DNA from: Planctomycetota bacterium
GTDB lineage: Bacteria > Planctomycetota > Planctomycetia > Pirellulales > Lacipirellulaceae
Length of the DNA: 64,000 nt
Assembly: GCA_029781135.1 (NCBI GenBank)
Contig: JAKOXH010000071.1
Span: 1-64,000 of the forward strand
Direction: 5' to 3'
Notes under the pieces: model-generated
Database searches by the model: none
Told to the model about the DNA's origin: nothing
What the model saw: only the letters and a program-made list of their open reading frames with translations
Program-made: the position numbers and the translations under genes
Shown: positions 1 through 8,754 of the stretch, piece by piece
Numbering within the stretch: position 1 is the stretch's first letter
Layout: each line of letters starts with the position of its first letter

Positions 1-343
1 AATCCCAGATGAGGTTCGTGCCGGCCGGCTTATCGAAGCGTTCGCTCTGGAAGACGGCCATCGGGGTGTTGGCCGGGATCGAAGGATCGGAGAGATCCAC
101 CGTGGCGGTGGTGCTGCCGGTGGCCGAGTTGCCGGTGGCGACGTTGCTGTAGGTCGAGGGGGCCACGGTCGTATCGGCCGACCACACCGGTGTACCGGCC
201 AACTGTGCCCCGCCCGCGTTGATGCGGTAGAGAACGGCGAGGAGGCGCCGGTCTTCCAGCGGTTCCAGCTGTAAGTGCCGGCGATAATTTCGGAGAGTGG
301 TATTTCGACGGTGACATGTCGATTGAGACGTACGCTTCTTCAT
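1..343 (-). CDS. LEPR-XLL / malectin-like secreted protein, N-terminal part
   Basis: The gene runs off the left edge of the window, so only the first 114 residues are seen. Reading the minus strand from ATG at 343 gives a basic N-terminus (MKKRTSQSTCHRRN), then LQLEPLEDRRLLA at about residues 28-40. This is the LEPR-XLL signature found near the start of large planctomycete surface or secreted proteins. It is followed directly by a malectin-like carbohydrate-binding start: LYRINAGG, then VWSADTT, then FQSERFDKPAGTNLIWD. A longer open frame on the same strand in another frame (30-359) is a shadow. The protein is probably exported and cell-surface; its C-terminal architecture is unknown. It starts 74 bp beyond the end of the glycan operon and may be a separate transcript. 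Confidence 0.85.
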   Translation of the reverse strand, partial: MKKRTSQSTCHRRNTTLRNYRRHLQLEPLEDRRLLAVLYRINAGGAQLAGTPVWSADTTVAPSTYSNVATGNSATGSTTATVDLSDPSIPANTPMAVFQSERFDKPAGTNLIWD

Positions 344-416
344 CTGTGCAACCTGGCATTGGCGATACAAAAGTATTTATTGCCTATGACCCTTGAGTGA
401 TGATGATTGTTGATCG

Positions 417-2930
417 TTACGCCAGCGACGACTTCGTGTTCCGCCGCTCGCGCTGGCTTTCATACGTTCGAGTTTTCTCAACTAGGCCACAGGCCATCAA
501 TGCGTCTCTAAGTCCGGTGACGGGATCGGCGTTCCGCATCCATTCACGAAGTACCTCCGGCGATTGTTGCCGGCCCCTAGCGACCCAATCAGCCGCGGTA
601 CAACGCCGCAGTGCGTCAATTAACTGGGTGAGATTACCGCGGGCGAAGTGCCGGCCATTGCGGTCATTTTGTACTAGTTCCGGCGCAGCCCCAACGACAT
701 CGGATGCGACGATGGCCATACCGGCTGCCGCCGCTTCGGCAACGACGACACCCCAGGGTTCATAGTCGCTGGGTAAGAGTAACACATCGCCCAATCCATA
801 AATTGCGGCCATGTCGTCCATGGAATGAAGAAAGCCTGTCCACTTTACGCGGGTTTGCATGTTTGTAGGAACTTGGGCTTCGACTTTCGCGCGCAGTTCC
901 CCGTCGCCGACCATGACCAGATCCCAGTCGGGCCGTTCCTCGGCAATTGCCTGGAATGCTTCAACCGCGAGGTCGGGGCGTTTGGCGGGCATCATGCGAG
1001 CTGAAAAGATGATGCGACGCCGGGCGGGATCAAGGTCAAACCGCTTCTGCAACTGTTCCAAATGGTCGCGCTTTGGGTGGGCGAACTTCTGCACGTCCGG
1101 AAGGAATGGAAAGGCGAAGTGGGGCTTCGATTCGCCGCCGTATTTGGCAAACAACTCCGCGCCGCGAACGCCGCAGGGCATCAAACCGGTCGACCATTTG
1201 ACTGCTTGGCCATACACCAGCCGCTTCAACCAGCGTTTGGGAAGCACGTGTCGGTCGTTACGGCTGTTGAAGTCGCCGTAGAGAAATACGGGAAGGTCGT
1301 GGCGATGGCAGTAGCGCAAGATTCGGAGGCGGCCGACATCGCCGCAACCTTGGCAGAGTACCGCGGCAACATCATTCTTCTTCAACCAGGCGATGATGCG
1401 GCCGCCTTTGCGCCACTCGCGCAGCCCATGCCGAACATGAACTTGCTCATTCGTGGGCTCGCCACTGCCGAATTCCAGCGGGTTAATGGATTGGGGAAGC
1501 TCGGCACCTGTCCAGCGATGGTACGCGTTGGCATGTGTCGCCAGCGACCAGAGTTCGACTTCGGGAAGCTCGTTTACAATGCGTTCGTGCAGATGCACGC
1601 GGTATGGCGTCAACGAGTTACAAACGATTGCCAGTCGCGGGCGTTTGCGTGCCGGCTTCGCGCCGACGAATCGCGTGGCCGCGGTGTGGCTCGCGGGAGG
1701 AGCTGTCTCGGGTGAGCCCAGCCGAATGTGATTCGTGTCGCCCTGAGATTTTTCAACCGTCGCCGCTGCAATTTCCGCGTCCGACCTGCGCACGTGGATT
1801 TTGGATGCGCCGACTTCGGCGGCAAGGCTAGGTGACTCGGCACCGAATTGATGTAAGAAATAGCGTGGCTTTCCATTATCGCCAACTTCCCATCGCAAAC
1901 GTTGCCATGGGTGCCACGCCCAGGGTTCTTTACGAATTGCCAACTCGAGTACCCGAATGGCCTCCGCCACTATGTTTTTGGCGGTTTCCATTGATCTATC
2001 GGCGCATTGCATGTGACTAAACATCCATGATTCGCGGTTTCGCTGGTCCACCTGAACATCAAACAATAACACCACGTCCGACAAAGTCGCGGCTGCCAAG
2101 CGCGCCCAGCCAATGGGGACTCGTAGCGAGCCATCAAGGAAAGGAACATCAACGAAATCGTCGGCCGACATGCCGTCGGCCGCGATCGTCAATGTGCCGC
2201 CGCCGCGCAATAAGCGGTACAGCCGCCGGAGTGACGTGTTTTGGTCGAAATAGAAGATCGGCGCGCCGGAACGCCGATCGGCCATGATCGCCTGGTACAT
2301 GACAAGCCGGGCCACCGGCGACAACGCATGTTCGGCACAACGGGTGATTCGATGACGCAATTGAACCGGGTTGCAGCCGGGTATCATTTGCGATAGCGCC
2401 GCCGCGCACAATTGGTAATACCCGAAATGGTAACCCACGAAGATCAGTCCACGCTCGTGGGCCTCGATGTCCGCTTTCGCCGAAAGACACTGCGGTGCGA
2501 CACGCCAGTGCACCCCCGTTGGTCGTCGCGCACCGTGCAAGCCGTACACGCGCACCCAGGCAAAGCACTCGTGCTTCATTTGTAGATGGCGTCGAAGCAG
2601 TTGAGAGACCGCCAGATTCGTGCCTAATTGCGGATACACTTGTTCGAGTGCGCGGCGAGTAGGGCGCTGCGCGCCGACAAAGGTCAGCAACCAGTGAATC
2701 GTGGCGGCGACACGCACCCAAACGAATCCCCATCGCGGACCAAGCAGCCACAGCACGCTATGGTGTGGAACGTAGAGAGTCCAAATGGCCATACTGGCCG
2801 CAAGCCGATGCAACGAGCTCGACCGCCGACGACGGAGTGGATCGACAAGGTCAAATACCGCGTCGCTCGCGATCAGTTCGTCGGCTTCAACGGGAGCCGT
2901 GCTTTCGTCTTTCGGGATCACTACCGACAT
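417..2930 (-). CDS. Lipid A-type acyltransferase / GT4 glycosyltransferase fusion
   Basis: An 837-residue two-domain protein. Residues about 40-380 resemble the LpxL/HtrB lysophospholipid acyltransferase family, with GLIFVGYHFGYYQL at about 160-173. The family HX4(D/E) catalytic motif appears here as H-F-G-Y-Y-Q, so the acidic residue is missing and activity of this half is uncertain. Residues about 430-820 form a GT-B glycosyltransferase of family 4 type: KRPRLAIVCNSLTPYR opens the N-lobe, FSARMMPAKRPDLAVEAF is the donor-lobe start, and EPWGVVVAE is an EX7E motif. A linker of about 50 residues separates the halves. It is the last gene of the long minus-strand operon, 6 bp after the GT-C gene. 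It probably acts at the inner membrane on a lipid-linked glycan. Confidence 0.8.
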   Translation of the reverse strand: MSVVIPKDESTAPVEADELIASDAVFDLVDPLRRRRSSSLHRLAASMAIWTLYVPHHSVLWLLGPRWGFVWVRVAATIHWLLTFVGAQRPTRRALEQVYPQLGTNLAVSQLLRRHLQMKHECFAWVRVYGLHGARRPTGVHWRVAPQCLSAKADIEAHERGLIFVGYHFGYYQLCAAALSQMIPGCNPVQLRHRITRCAEHALSPVARLVMYQAIMADRRSGAPIFYFDQNTSLRRLYRLLRGGGTLTIAADGMSADDFVDVPFLDGSLRVPIGWARLAAATLSDVVLLFDVQVDQRNRESWMFSHMQCADRSMETAKNIVAEAIRVLELAIRKEPWAWHPWQRLRWEVGDNGKPRYFLHQFGAESPSLAAEVGASKIHVRRSDAEIAAATVEKSQGDTNHIRLGSPETAPPASHTAATRFVGAKPARKRPRLAIVCNSLTPYRVHLHERIVNELPEVELWSLATHANAYHRWTGAELPQSINPLEFGSGEPTNEQVHVRHGLREWRKGGRIIAWLKKNDVAAVLCQGCGDVGRLRILRYCHRHDLPVFLYGDFNSRNDRHVLPKRWLKRLVYGQAVKWSTGLMPCGVRGAELFAKYGGESKPHFAFPFLPDVQKFAHPKRDHLEQLQKRFDLDPARRRIIFSARMMPAKRPDLAVEAFQAIAEERPDWDLVMVGDGELRAKVEAQVPTNMQTRVKWTGFLHSMDDMAAIYGLGDVLLLPSDYEPWGVVVAEAAAAGMAIVASDVVGAAPELVQNDRNGRHFARGNLTQLIDALRRCTAADWVARGRQQSPEVLREWMRNADPVTGLRDALMACGLVEKTRTYESQRERRNTKSSLA

Positions 2931-2936
2931 ATCGCC

Positions 2937-5900
2937 TCACTGCAGATAATAGTCGGAGGCCAGTTCGCCGGCTTCTTCCTCGTCGAGGCGAACTTGGGCT
3001 GGGCGACTATTGCGATCGCGCACCAACAGGGCCGTGCCGTAATCTTCATATGCCACGTCCATATGCTCGCGAAGATATTGTGAGACGTTGTCTTCATTGA
3101 TTTTGGAATGCCCAAACCGCATGGTGCAGTACCAGACGCGGTCGTACTCGTCGAACATCTTCTTGACTTGTTCGACTTCGTAGAGCATTTTTGCTCCGCT
3201 CCGCCGGTCGAGTGGGATTTGGCGCGTGTCGCCCAACGTGGCTTGCACGATTAACTTGCTTTCCAGCCAATAGTCGACCTTGTGCGCGGCCTCATCGCGC
3301 CCTTGCTGGGCCGCCATCACGAAGTTCTGCTCATGCGGGAAGATCGCCACGAGCGCATCGTTCTTGCCCATGTGCGCGAGCAAGTATTCGGTGATCCCTT
3401 CCCAATCGGGATTGCGCAATTGCCGAATGTCGTACGCCGAAGTGACGTAACTCGGTATTTCGGCGGTGCGGATAGTCCAGCCGCTGGCCAGGAGCATCCC
3501 CACGGCTAACGCGAAGCTCGCCGTTACCGCGGTGTACCAGCGATACGGCGACGGCACGCGTACTGAGCGCACGGCCTCGATCAGGAAATCAGCCCCGGCG
3601 ACTGCCGTGGCGGCGCAGATCAGCACGAGGATTTCCACCAGATGGTAGGAATAACGGTTCGTGCGCAACGGCAGGAGCAACGACATCAACTCGGCGTTCA
3701 CGATCAGGCAAATAATGGAGAACCGCAAGGGAAATCGCCAGCGATGCCGCACGGCCAGCCAGCATGCCGCGCCCAGGCCGATCATGGGGAGCAGGGCGTC
3801 GCGAATCCAGGTTGTATTGATTAGGAAGAAGACCGGATCAAAGAACGGAAATTTCCACATCGGTTGCACGGTTAGCGAATTGATACCTTCGCCGTACCAA
3901 AGTCGTTCGGTTTGCTGCATGATGCGGTGGGCGTTTTGCCCAACGACAACGAGCAACACGACGGCACAAGCGTAATAGAACGACGGCATGGCAAAGATCG
4001 GCCGCAGATGCCGGCGGCGTTGCAGCAGCACGGCCAGCGCGAGGCCGATGCCGAAGAAACCAGTCCCCTCCCAACTCAAATACATTGCCACGAAGCTGAT
4101 GGCAGCACCCCATAGCAGCCCGAGCGACGGCCGGCCCGTGCCGCGCACGGCTTCATAGGTCAGGAACATTGTAAGCAACGTGAAGAATTGCACCTGGGCC
4201 AGGTAGCGCCCGAAATCGGCCATGCCAATTGCCTGCGGCGAGATTCCATACAACACGGCGGCGACGAAGCCAACGTAAGGATTGAACCACCGCCAACCCA
4301 TCCAACCGAGCAGCGCCATGGTGCCCATCGAAAAAACGAGTGCCGGAATGCGCAAGACGAGGCGCGGGTCATCGACAAAGAACGAGCAGAGTGCGGTGGG
4401 ATAAAATGTGAGTTCGCTGGTGGCGCACCAGCCGAAGGGGATGTCCGGGTCGACCTGACCGCCAGGAAATCCATATTCTCGTACCGCTTGGGTAAATGCG
4501 TAGCAGGTGACTTCATCGTGGTGAATTGGCTCGGCAATAATATCTCGCCAGCGCAGCCAGAAGGCGCCCGCGAATACGATGCCCCAACAGAGCATGGCCG
4601 CACCAAAATACAGTGGGCGCAGCCGCGAAGCGCGGCGCGGTTGTTCGGCTTCGACGGTCGACTTCGGAAAACAAGCGGCAATGATCAGCAGGAGGAGCCA
4701 TTGCAACGGAACAAGCGCAACCAGCAAGATCGCCCATTGGGGTTGGTAGAAATCGTGGACGGTCCAATGAATATCCCAAATGGCGAAGGCTGCCGCCGCC
4801 GCCAGAACCGTACTGGGCAGCAAGGCAATATATGGCAAAAGCCGCAATTCCGTTTTCAACGCATTCCCCGCAATCAGCCGATTGACCAGCCAACTGCCGA
4901 CCCAAGCCGCAGCACCCAAGGCCACAATGAAGCCTAAGTCAATGGCGGCTCGCTTGAGCCAAAAGACGACCGGCGGATGAATTTCGGCTAGTTCACGTTC
5001 GACGCTGCGCGGTGCGATCCCCACATAGCCGACCTCTTCAATGCACGGTCGCCACTGGGCATCGCTCAAGTCGGGATGCAGCCAGGCCGTCGCGGTCGCA
5101 GTAATACTTTTCCAGTTGCCGTTGGTGCCTGTATAAACCCGCTGTCCGTCGGTCGACGTTGTTTCCAAATCGGCGCGTAACCGAGGGGATTCACCCGGCG
5201 TCGCCACGGAAATCGCGACATTGTTTGTTCCCGATTTCAGAAATGCGCTGACGTCGAACGTGCGTTCCTTCGGCTTAATGGGGGGCTCCGCCGCGAGATC
5301 GGCCTGGTCGTCGGCGACAAGCCAGCCGTTGACGGCCACTCGATACGGACCCGTGGCCATGACGCGCAGCCAGCCGTCGCGCGGCGTGCTCGTTACTTCG
5401 AATGTCGTCGCCAATGCCGCCGTGCCGTCGTCGGCCTGGGCCGGATGGATCCACTTGGATGGACGTGTGGATGTGACCGCACGTGGCGGCAGATTGACTT
5501 GCGTCCGCCATTCCACCGCCTCCGCGACGAGGGGTTTCGCCCATTTGGAGTCATCGAATTCGGTTTCATACCAAAAATCGCCGTGATGATCGTAGATATC
5601 GGAAGCCCGCCAATCCCCTGGTTCCGCCAGCGAAGTCAAACGACCGTCGGCAAACTCGAACTGTCCATCGACTGCGGCCGCGGGCGGACGGTCGATGGTC
5701 ATTTGCAGGGCGTGAATCGCAATCGCGTTACGGCCCGTGTGCAAATAAGGCGTGATATCGGTCAGCAAGCCGGCGACACGACCGTAGCCCACGCGCAACG
5801 ACCGTCCCACGTTTTGGCCATTCACCCAGACTTCCAGCGCACCGTGCCCGATTACCTGCAACCAAGCGCGGTCTGGCGCCTCCGTGAGATACCACGAGCG

Positions 5901-6074
5901 TCGCAAGTACAAATGCTTCTTTGTTTCATTGCTGGCAGGCGAAACAAATGGGCGGACAACGCCGCCGATCGAGTATTCGGGTGTGGTCGAGGGATGCCAC
6001 GCGCGAAACGCGAAGTCGCCCACCAACACGGCGAACGCGACGAGCAAGAAGAACGCTGCGAACTTGAATCTCAT
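2937..6074 (-). CDS. GT-C (GT39/PMT-like) membrane glycosyltransferase with sugar-binding-like domains
   Basis: A 1045-residue protein. After one N-terminal membrane segment (about 5-22) come two beta-sandwich-like segments, about 55-190 (WLQVIGHGALEVWVNGQNVG) and 205-340 (WLRVMATGPYRVAVNGWLVA). These look like glycoside hydrolase family 2 sugar-binding modules. From about residue 370 onward there are roughly ten hydrophobic segments. The loop after the helix at about 490-508 contains EPIHHDEVT (515-523), the acidic motif expected in the first extracytoplasmic loop of GT-C enzymes that use polyprenyl-phosphate sugars. The soluble C-terminus (about 890-1045) is probably periplasmic. Five bases separate its start from the TPR gene upstream. 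Acceptor and donor cannot be told from sequence. Confidence 0.8.
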   Translation of the reverse strand: MRFKFAAFFLLVAFAVLVGDFAFRAWHPSTTPEYSIGGVVRPFVSPASNETKKHLYLRRSWYLTEAPDRAWLQVIGHGALEVWVNGQNVGRSLRVGYGRVAGLLTDITPYLHTGRNAIAIHALQMTIDRPPAAAVDGQFEFADGRLTSLAEPGDWRASDIYDHHGDFWYETEFDDSKWAKPLVAEAVEWRTQVNLPPRAVTSTRPSKWIHPAQADDGTAALATTFEVTSTPRDGWLRVMATGPYRVAVNGWLVADDQADLAAEPPIKPKERTFDVSAFLKSGTNNVAISVATPGESPRLRADLETTSTDGQRVYTGTNGNWKSITATATAWLHPDLSDAQWRPCIEEVGYVGIAPRSVERELAEIHPPVVFWLKRAAIDLGFIVALGAAAWVGSWLVNRLIAGNALKTELRLLPYIALLPSTVLAAAAAFAIWDIHWTVHDFYQPQWAILLVALVPLQWLLLLIIAACFPKSTVEAEQPRRASRLRPLYFGAAMLCWGIVFAGAFWLRWRDIIAEPIHHDEVTCYAFTQAVREYGFPGGQVDPDIPFGWCATSELTFYPTALCSFFVDDPRLVLRIPALVFSMGTMALLGWMGWRWFNPYVGFVAAVLYGISPQAIGMADFGRYLAQVQFFTLLTMFLTYEAVRGTGRPSLGLLWGAAISFVAMYLSWEGTGFFGIGLALAVLLQRRRHLRPIFAMPSFYYACAVVLLVVVGQNAHRIMQQTERLWYGEGINSLTVQPMWKFPFFDPVFFLINTTWIRDALLPMIGLGAACWLAVRHRWRFPLRFSIICLIVNAELMSLLLPLRTNRYSYHLVEILVLICAATAVAGADFLIEAVRSVRVPSPYRWYTAVTASFALAVGMLLASGWTIRTAEIPSYVTSAYDIRQLRNPDWEGITEYLLAHMGKNDALVAIFPHEQNFVMAAQQGRDEAAHKVDYWLESKLIVQATLGDTRQIPLDRRSGAKMLYEVEQVKKMFDEYDRVWYCTMRFGHSKINEDNVSQYLREHMDVAYEDYGTALLVRDRNSRPAQVRLDEEEAGELASDYYLQ

Positions 6075-6079
6075 CGTGG

Positions 6080-7471
6080 CTACATCCCCAACATGCCTTT
6101 TTGGGCATGCAAATTGACGTATTTTGGCAAATCAAATGTCGACATGGCGCGTGCGTAGAAATCACGAGCCCGCTCCAAGTCGCCGGTTACAAAGTAGGCG
6201 TCTGCAATCAGGGAGGAGAAATCGCTTTTCACCATGCGATCGCCCACTTGCGGCAGCCGTTGAACCAGGCGGTCTTCGAGCTCACGCGCCTTTTTCGGCG
6301 AGGCCGCGAGAATCGCCGAGGTTTCGGCAATCCAGTACGCAGGTTCCCAAGGAACTACCTCGGCAGCCTGGCCCCAGGCGACTTCGCCGGCACTTTGTTG
6401 CCCGCTTTCGATGTACCGGACGGCCAGTCGGCCAATCACCTCGCCAAGCAGATCGCGCTCGGGTGCCGTACCGCCGGTGAGCCTGATTTGCGGCTCAAGC
6501 TCCGCCCGGGCCAAATCCGGGTTGTCCTGCTCGATGTGTTGAGAGGCCTTGAAGAAAGCCACATAGCTGTTGTTAAGATGCTGCCGGTAATCGAGTCGCC
6601 CGCGGGCGTTCCAATACCGGCGCGTCGCCTGAAACTCCGGCATCGCCAAGCGGGCTGCTTCGAGCGATTGCGCGGCGTCTGCAAATCGGCTCGCGTTTTC
6701 CTGCGATTCCAACCTGGCCCAATGATATTCGGCGACCCAACGTGGCCACGTGACGGCTACCGCAAAGCCGACTCCCACGGCCGTCCACGCAGCCACGTAC
6801 CGACAGCGCTTCCACCAGCCGCCCGCTTGGGCAACGAGAGCCCCCATGAGCGCGAGTTCGATCAGCCAAATGCCATAGACGGAATAGCGAAACGGATACC
6901 AGAGCGGGTGAGCATCTTCTAATTCCGTAATGTTCGTGTTGTGGCCGCCAAGAACTGAAAGGCGGTCGGGCGCGCCCCCGGAGAGCATGTCATCGGCATG
7001 TTGGCGAATGACGGCGCGAATCATGGTCCGTTGGCGTATTTCACCCTCCAAGAATTCAACCAAAGCCGGGTGGTTCCAGAATGCGGCGGCAATCGCCGGA
7101 ATACTGAGGGCCACCAACAGTCCAAACACATGTCGCGTCCAAGCGGGTCGCACCAAAACCACAATCATGCCCACGGCAACCACAACCAGAACCGGCGTAG
7201 CGACGCTGTCCCACCGCCACGGTCGTGGTACTTCGGCCACATGCTCGGGTAAGAACTTGGCGGAAGTCGCACTCGACCACGGGATGTGGATGCCGCGGAA
7301 GTCGGGACTGATGGCTGGGCGCAACCAAGGACCGATCGCCAGAAGACCGCAGGCGAGTAGCGTCCCTGCAGCCAGGCAACGGTTCGAAAAGATCGCCCCG
7401 GCAACGCGGCTGGCCAGCCAAGTCGCAAAATTGAATATTGCCAAATAGATCGACACTATCTTGCTTAACAT
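6080..7471 (-). CDS. Membrane protein with TPR-like C-terminus
   Basis: 463 residues, with hydrophobic segments near the N-terminus, at about 80-125 and at about 205-250. A helical, TPR-like second half follows (YHWARLESQENASRFADAAQ; LIADAYFVTGDLERARDFYA), which is a common arrangement for assembly or scaffold proteins of polysaccharide loci. No catalytic motif was recognised. The stop lies 5 bp before the start of the GT-C gene, so the two are almost certainly co-translated or co-transcribed. I do not recognise a named family. Confidence 0.7.
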   Translation of the reverse strand: MLSKIVSIYLAIFNFATWLASRVAGAIFSNRCLAAGTLLACGLLAIGPWLRPAISPDFRGIHIPWSSATSAKFLPEHVAEVPRPWRWDSVATPVLVVVAVGMIVVLVRPAWTRHVFGLLVALSIPAIAAAFWNHPALVEFLEGEIRQRTMIRAVIRQHADDMLSGGAPDRLSVLGGHNTNITELEDAHPLWYPFRYSVYGIWLIELALMGALVAQAGGWWKRCRYVAAWTAVGVGFAVAVTWPRWVAEYHWARLESQENASRFADAAQSLEAARLAMPEFQATRRYWNARGRLDYRQHLNNSYVAFFKASQHIEQDNPDLARAELEPQIRLTGGTAPERDLLGEVIGRLAVRYIESGQQSAGEVAWGQAAEVVPWEPAYWIAETSAILAASPKKARELEDRLVQRLPQVGDRMVKSDFSSLIADAYFVTGDLERARDFYARAMSTFDLPKYVNLHAQKGMLGM

Positions 7472-7524
7472 GCGCGAACTCGCCGTTCGATGATCTTGAA
7501 GTATCTAAAGCCTCGCAGGTTGCG

Positions 7525-8652
7525 CTAGTGCTGTGGCGCCAAGTCGCTGCGATGCGTCCACTGTGCCCAGTCGACGTTGACCACATCGTCCTCGCGCACG
7601 TCCTTTTGGCCATACACGACGACTTCTTCGCCCGGCTTGACACCATCCAGAATCTCGATCTCGCCTTCGTGGATGACGGCGCCTGTACGAACTTCGCGCA
7701 TCTTCGCGCGGCTATTCTCTACGCACACGACCATCGACTTCTGGTCTTTCTTGATGACGGCAACGGTAGGGACTGCCGTGGCTCCCGATTTCGCGCTCTT
7801 GATCCGCACGAATCCGGCGATGCCTGCTTTGATGCGATTCGCCGGATTGGGAATCTCCAGCGTGACCGGCAATACGCGAGACTTCGTGGAAACAACGGGC
7901 GCGATGCGGGTCACCTTTCCGGTGAACGTGTCTTGGGGAAATGCATCGAGCACGATTTCCGCGGTTTGCCCGAGCTTGAGGCTATCGAGGCGCTCCATGG
8001 GGTAATCCATCTGCACGTAAATCGGATCGAGTTGTGTGACCACCGCGAGAGTCGAATTGCCGCCGACTTGGCCTTGCGGCACGACGTTGACTTCTTCGAC
8101 GACGCCGTCCACGGGGCTATGGATCACCGTTAGATCGAGGTCCCGCTTGGCCAGATCAAGCTTGAGCTTGGCCGTTTCAACGTCGACCTTGGCCGTTTCG
8201 AGCTGCAAGCCGGAAGCGGCTTTCTGCGCGAATAGCTTCTGCATGGCGTCCAGCTCTTTGTTCGCTTGCGATAAGGTGGCGTCGCGCTCGCGCACCACTT
8301 GTTGGAATAGCGCGGGTTCAAATTCGATGATGGTTTGGCCTTGTTTGACCAGTGAGCCTGGCCAGCTAGTGACTGTCTTGACGGTTCGCTCGGCCACTTC
8401 CGATGAGCTCATGGGTATGGTGATGGTCGCGATGCGCGCCGGCATGGTAACGGCCGTGCCGCCAATGGTTTCTTCGCGGTCTTTCTTATCGACCTTTACC
8501 GTGCGGACGGGAATGGGTTGATTTGCGTTCCGCGCTTCCACGGGATCCCACTGCACCATGGCACGCTGAGCGCGCACTTGCCACAACGCGACGCCCACCA
8601 TCGCTAAAACCAATACACCGATGCCGATTACACGCTGAATGGTCAGACTCAT
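7525..8652 (-). CDS. HlyD/RND-type periplasmic adaptor protein
   Basis: 375 residues with one N-terminal membrane anchor (about 7-27). It has the usual membrane-fusion-protein order: a beta strand region, a lipoyl half (SLVKQGQTIIEFEPALF), a coiled-coil hairpin (about 120-185, rich in Q, K, E and A), the second lipoyl half (SPVDGVVEEVNVVPQGQV), and beta-barrel and membrane-proximal domains ending in ILDGVKPGEEVVVYGQ. Such adaptors bridge an inner-membrane transporter and a TolC-type outer-membrane channel. No RND or ABC pump is adjacent. The nearest TolC-like protein is at 17787-21005, in a separate unit. Within this operon it could serve glycan export or cell-surface secretion; that is inference. 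Confidence 0.85.
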   Translation of the reverse strand: MSLTIQRVIGIGVLVLAMVGVALWQVRAQRAMVQWDPVEARNANQPIPVRTVKVDKKDREETIGGTAVTMPARIATITIPMSSSEVAERTVKTVTSWPGSLVKQGQTIIEFEPALFQQVVRERDATLSQANKELDAMQKLFAQKAASGLQLETAKVDVETAKLKLDLAKRDLDLTVIHSPVDGVVEEVNVVPQGQVGGNSTLAVVTQLDPIYVQMDYPMERLDSLKLGQTAEIVLDAFPQDTFTGKVTRIAPVVSTKSRVLPVTLEIPNPANRIKAGIAGFVRIKSAKSGATAVPTVAVIKKDQKSMVVCVENSRAKMREVRTGAVIHEGEIEILDGVKPGEEVVVYGQKDVREDDVVNVDWAQWTHRSDLAPQH

Positions 8653-8754
8653 AACTACAAACCCTTAGATGAGGAACGTAACAGAAGACCAATCTCCAGC
8701 CTTTGATCTGGAGACTTGTGTCACAGAATGTGAAACGAACTCACGCCCGCAGTA

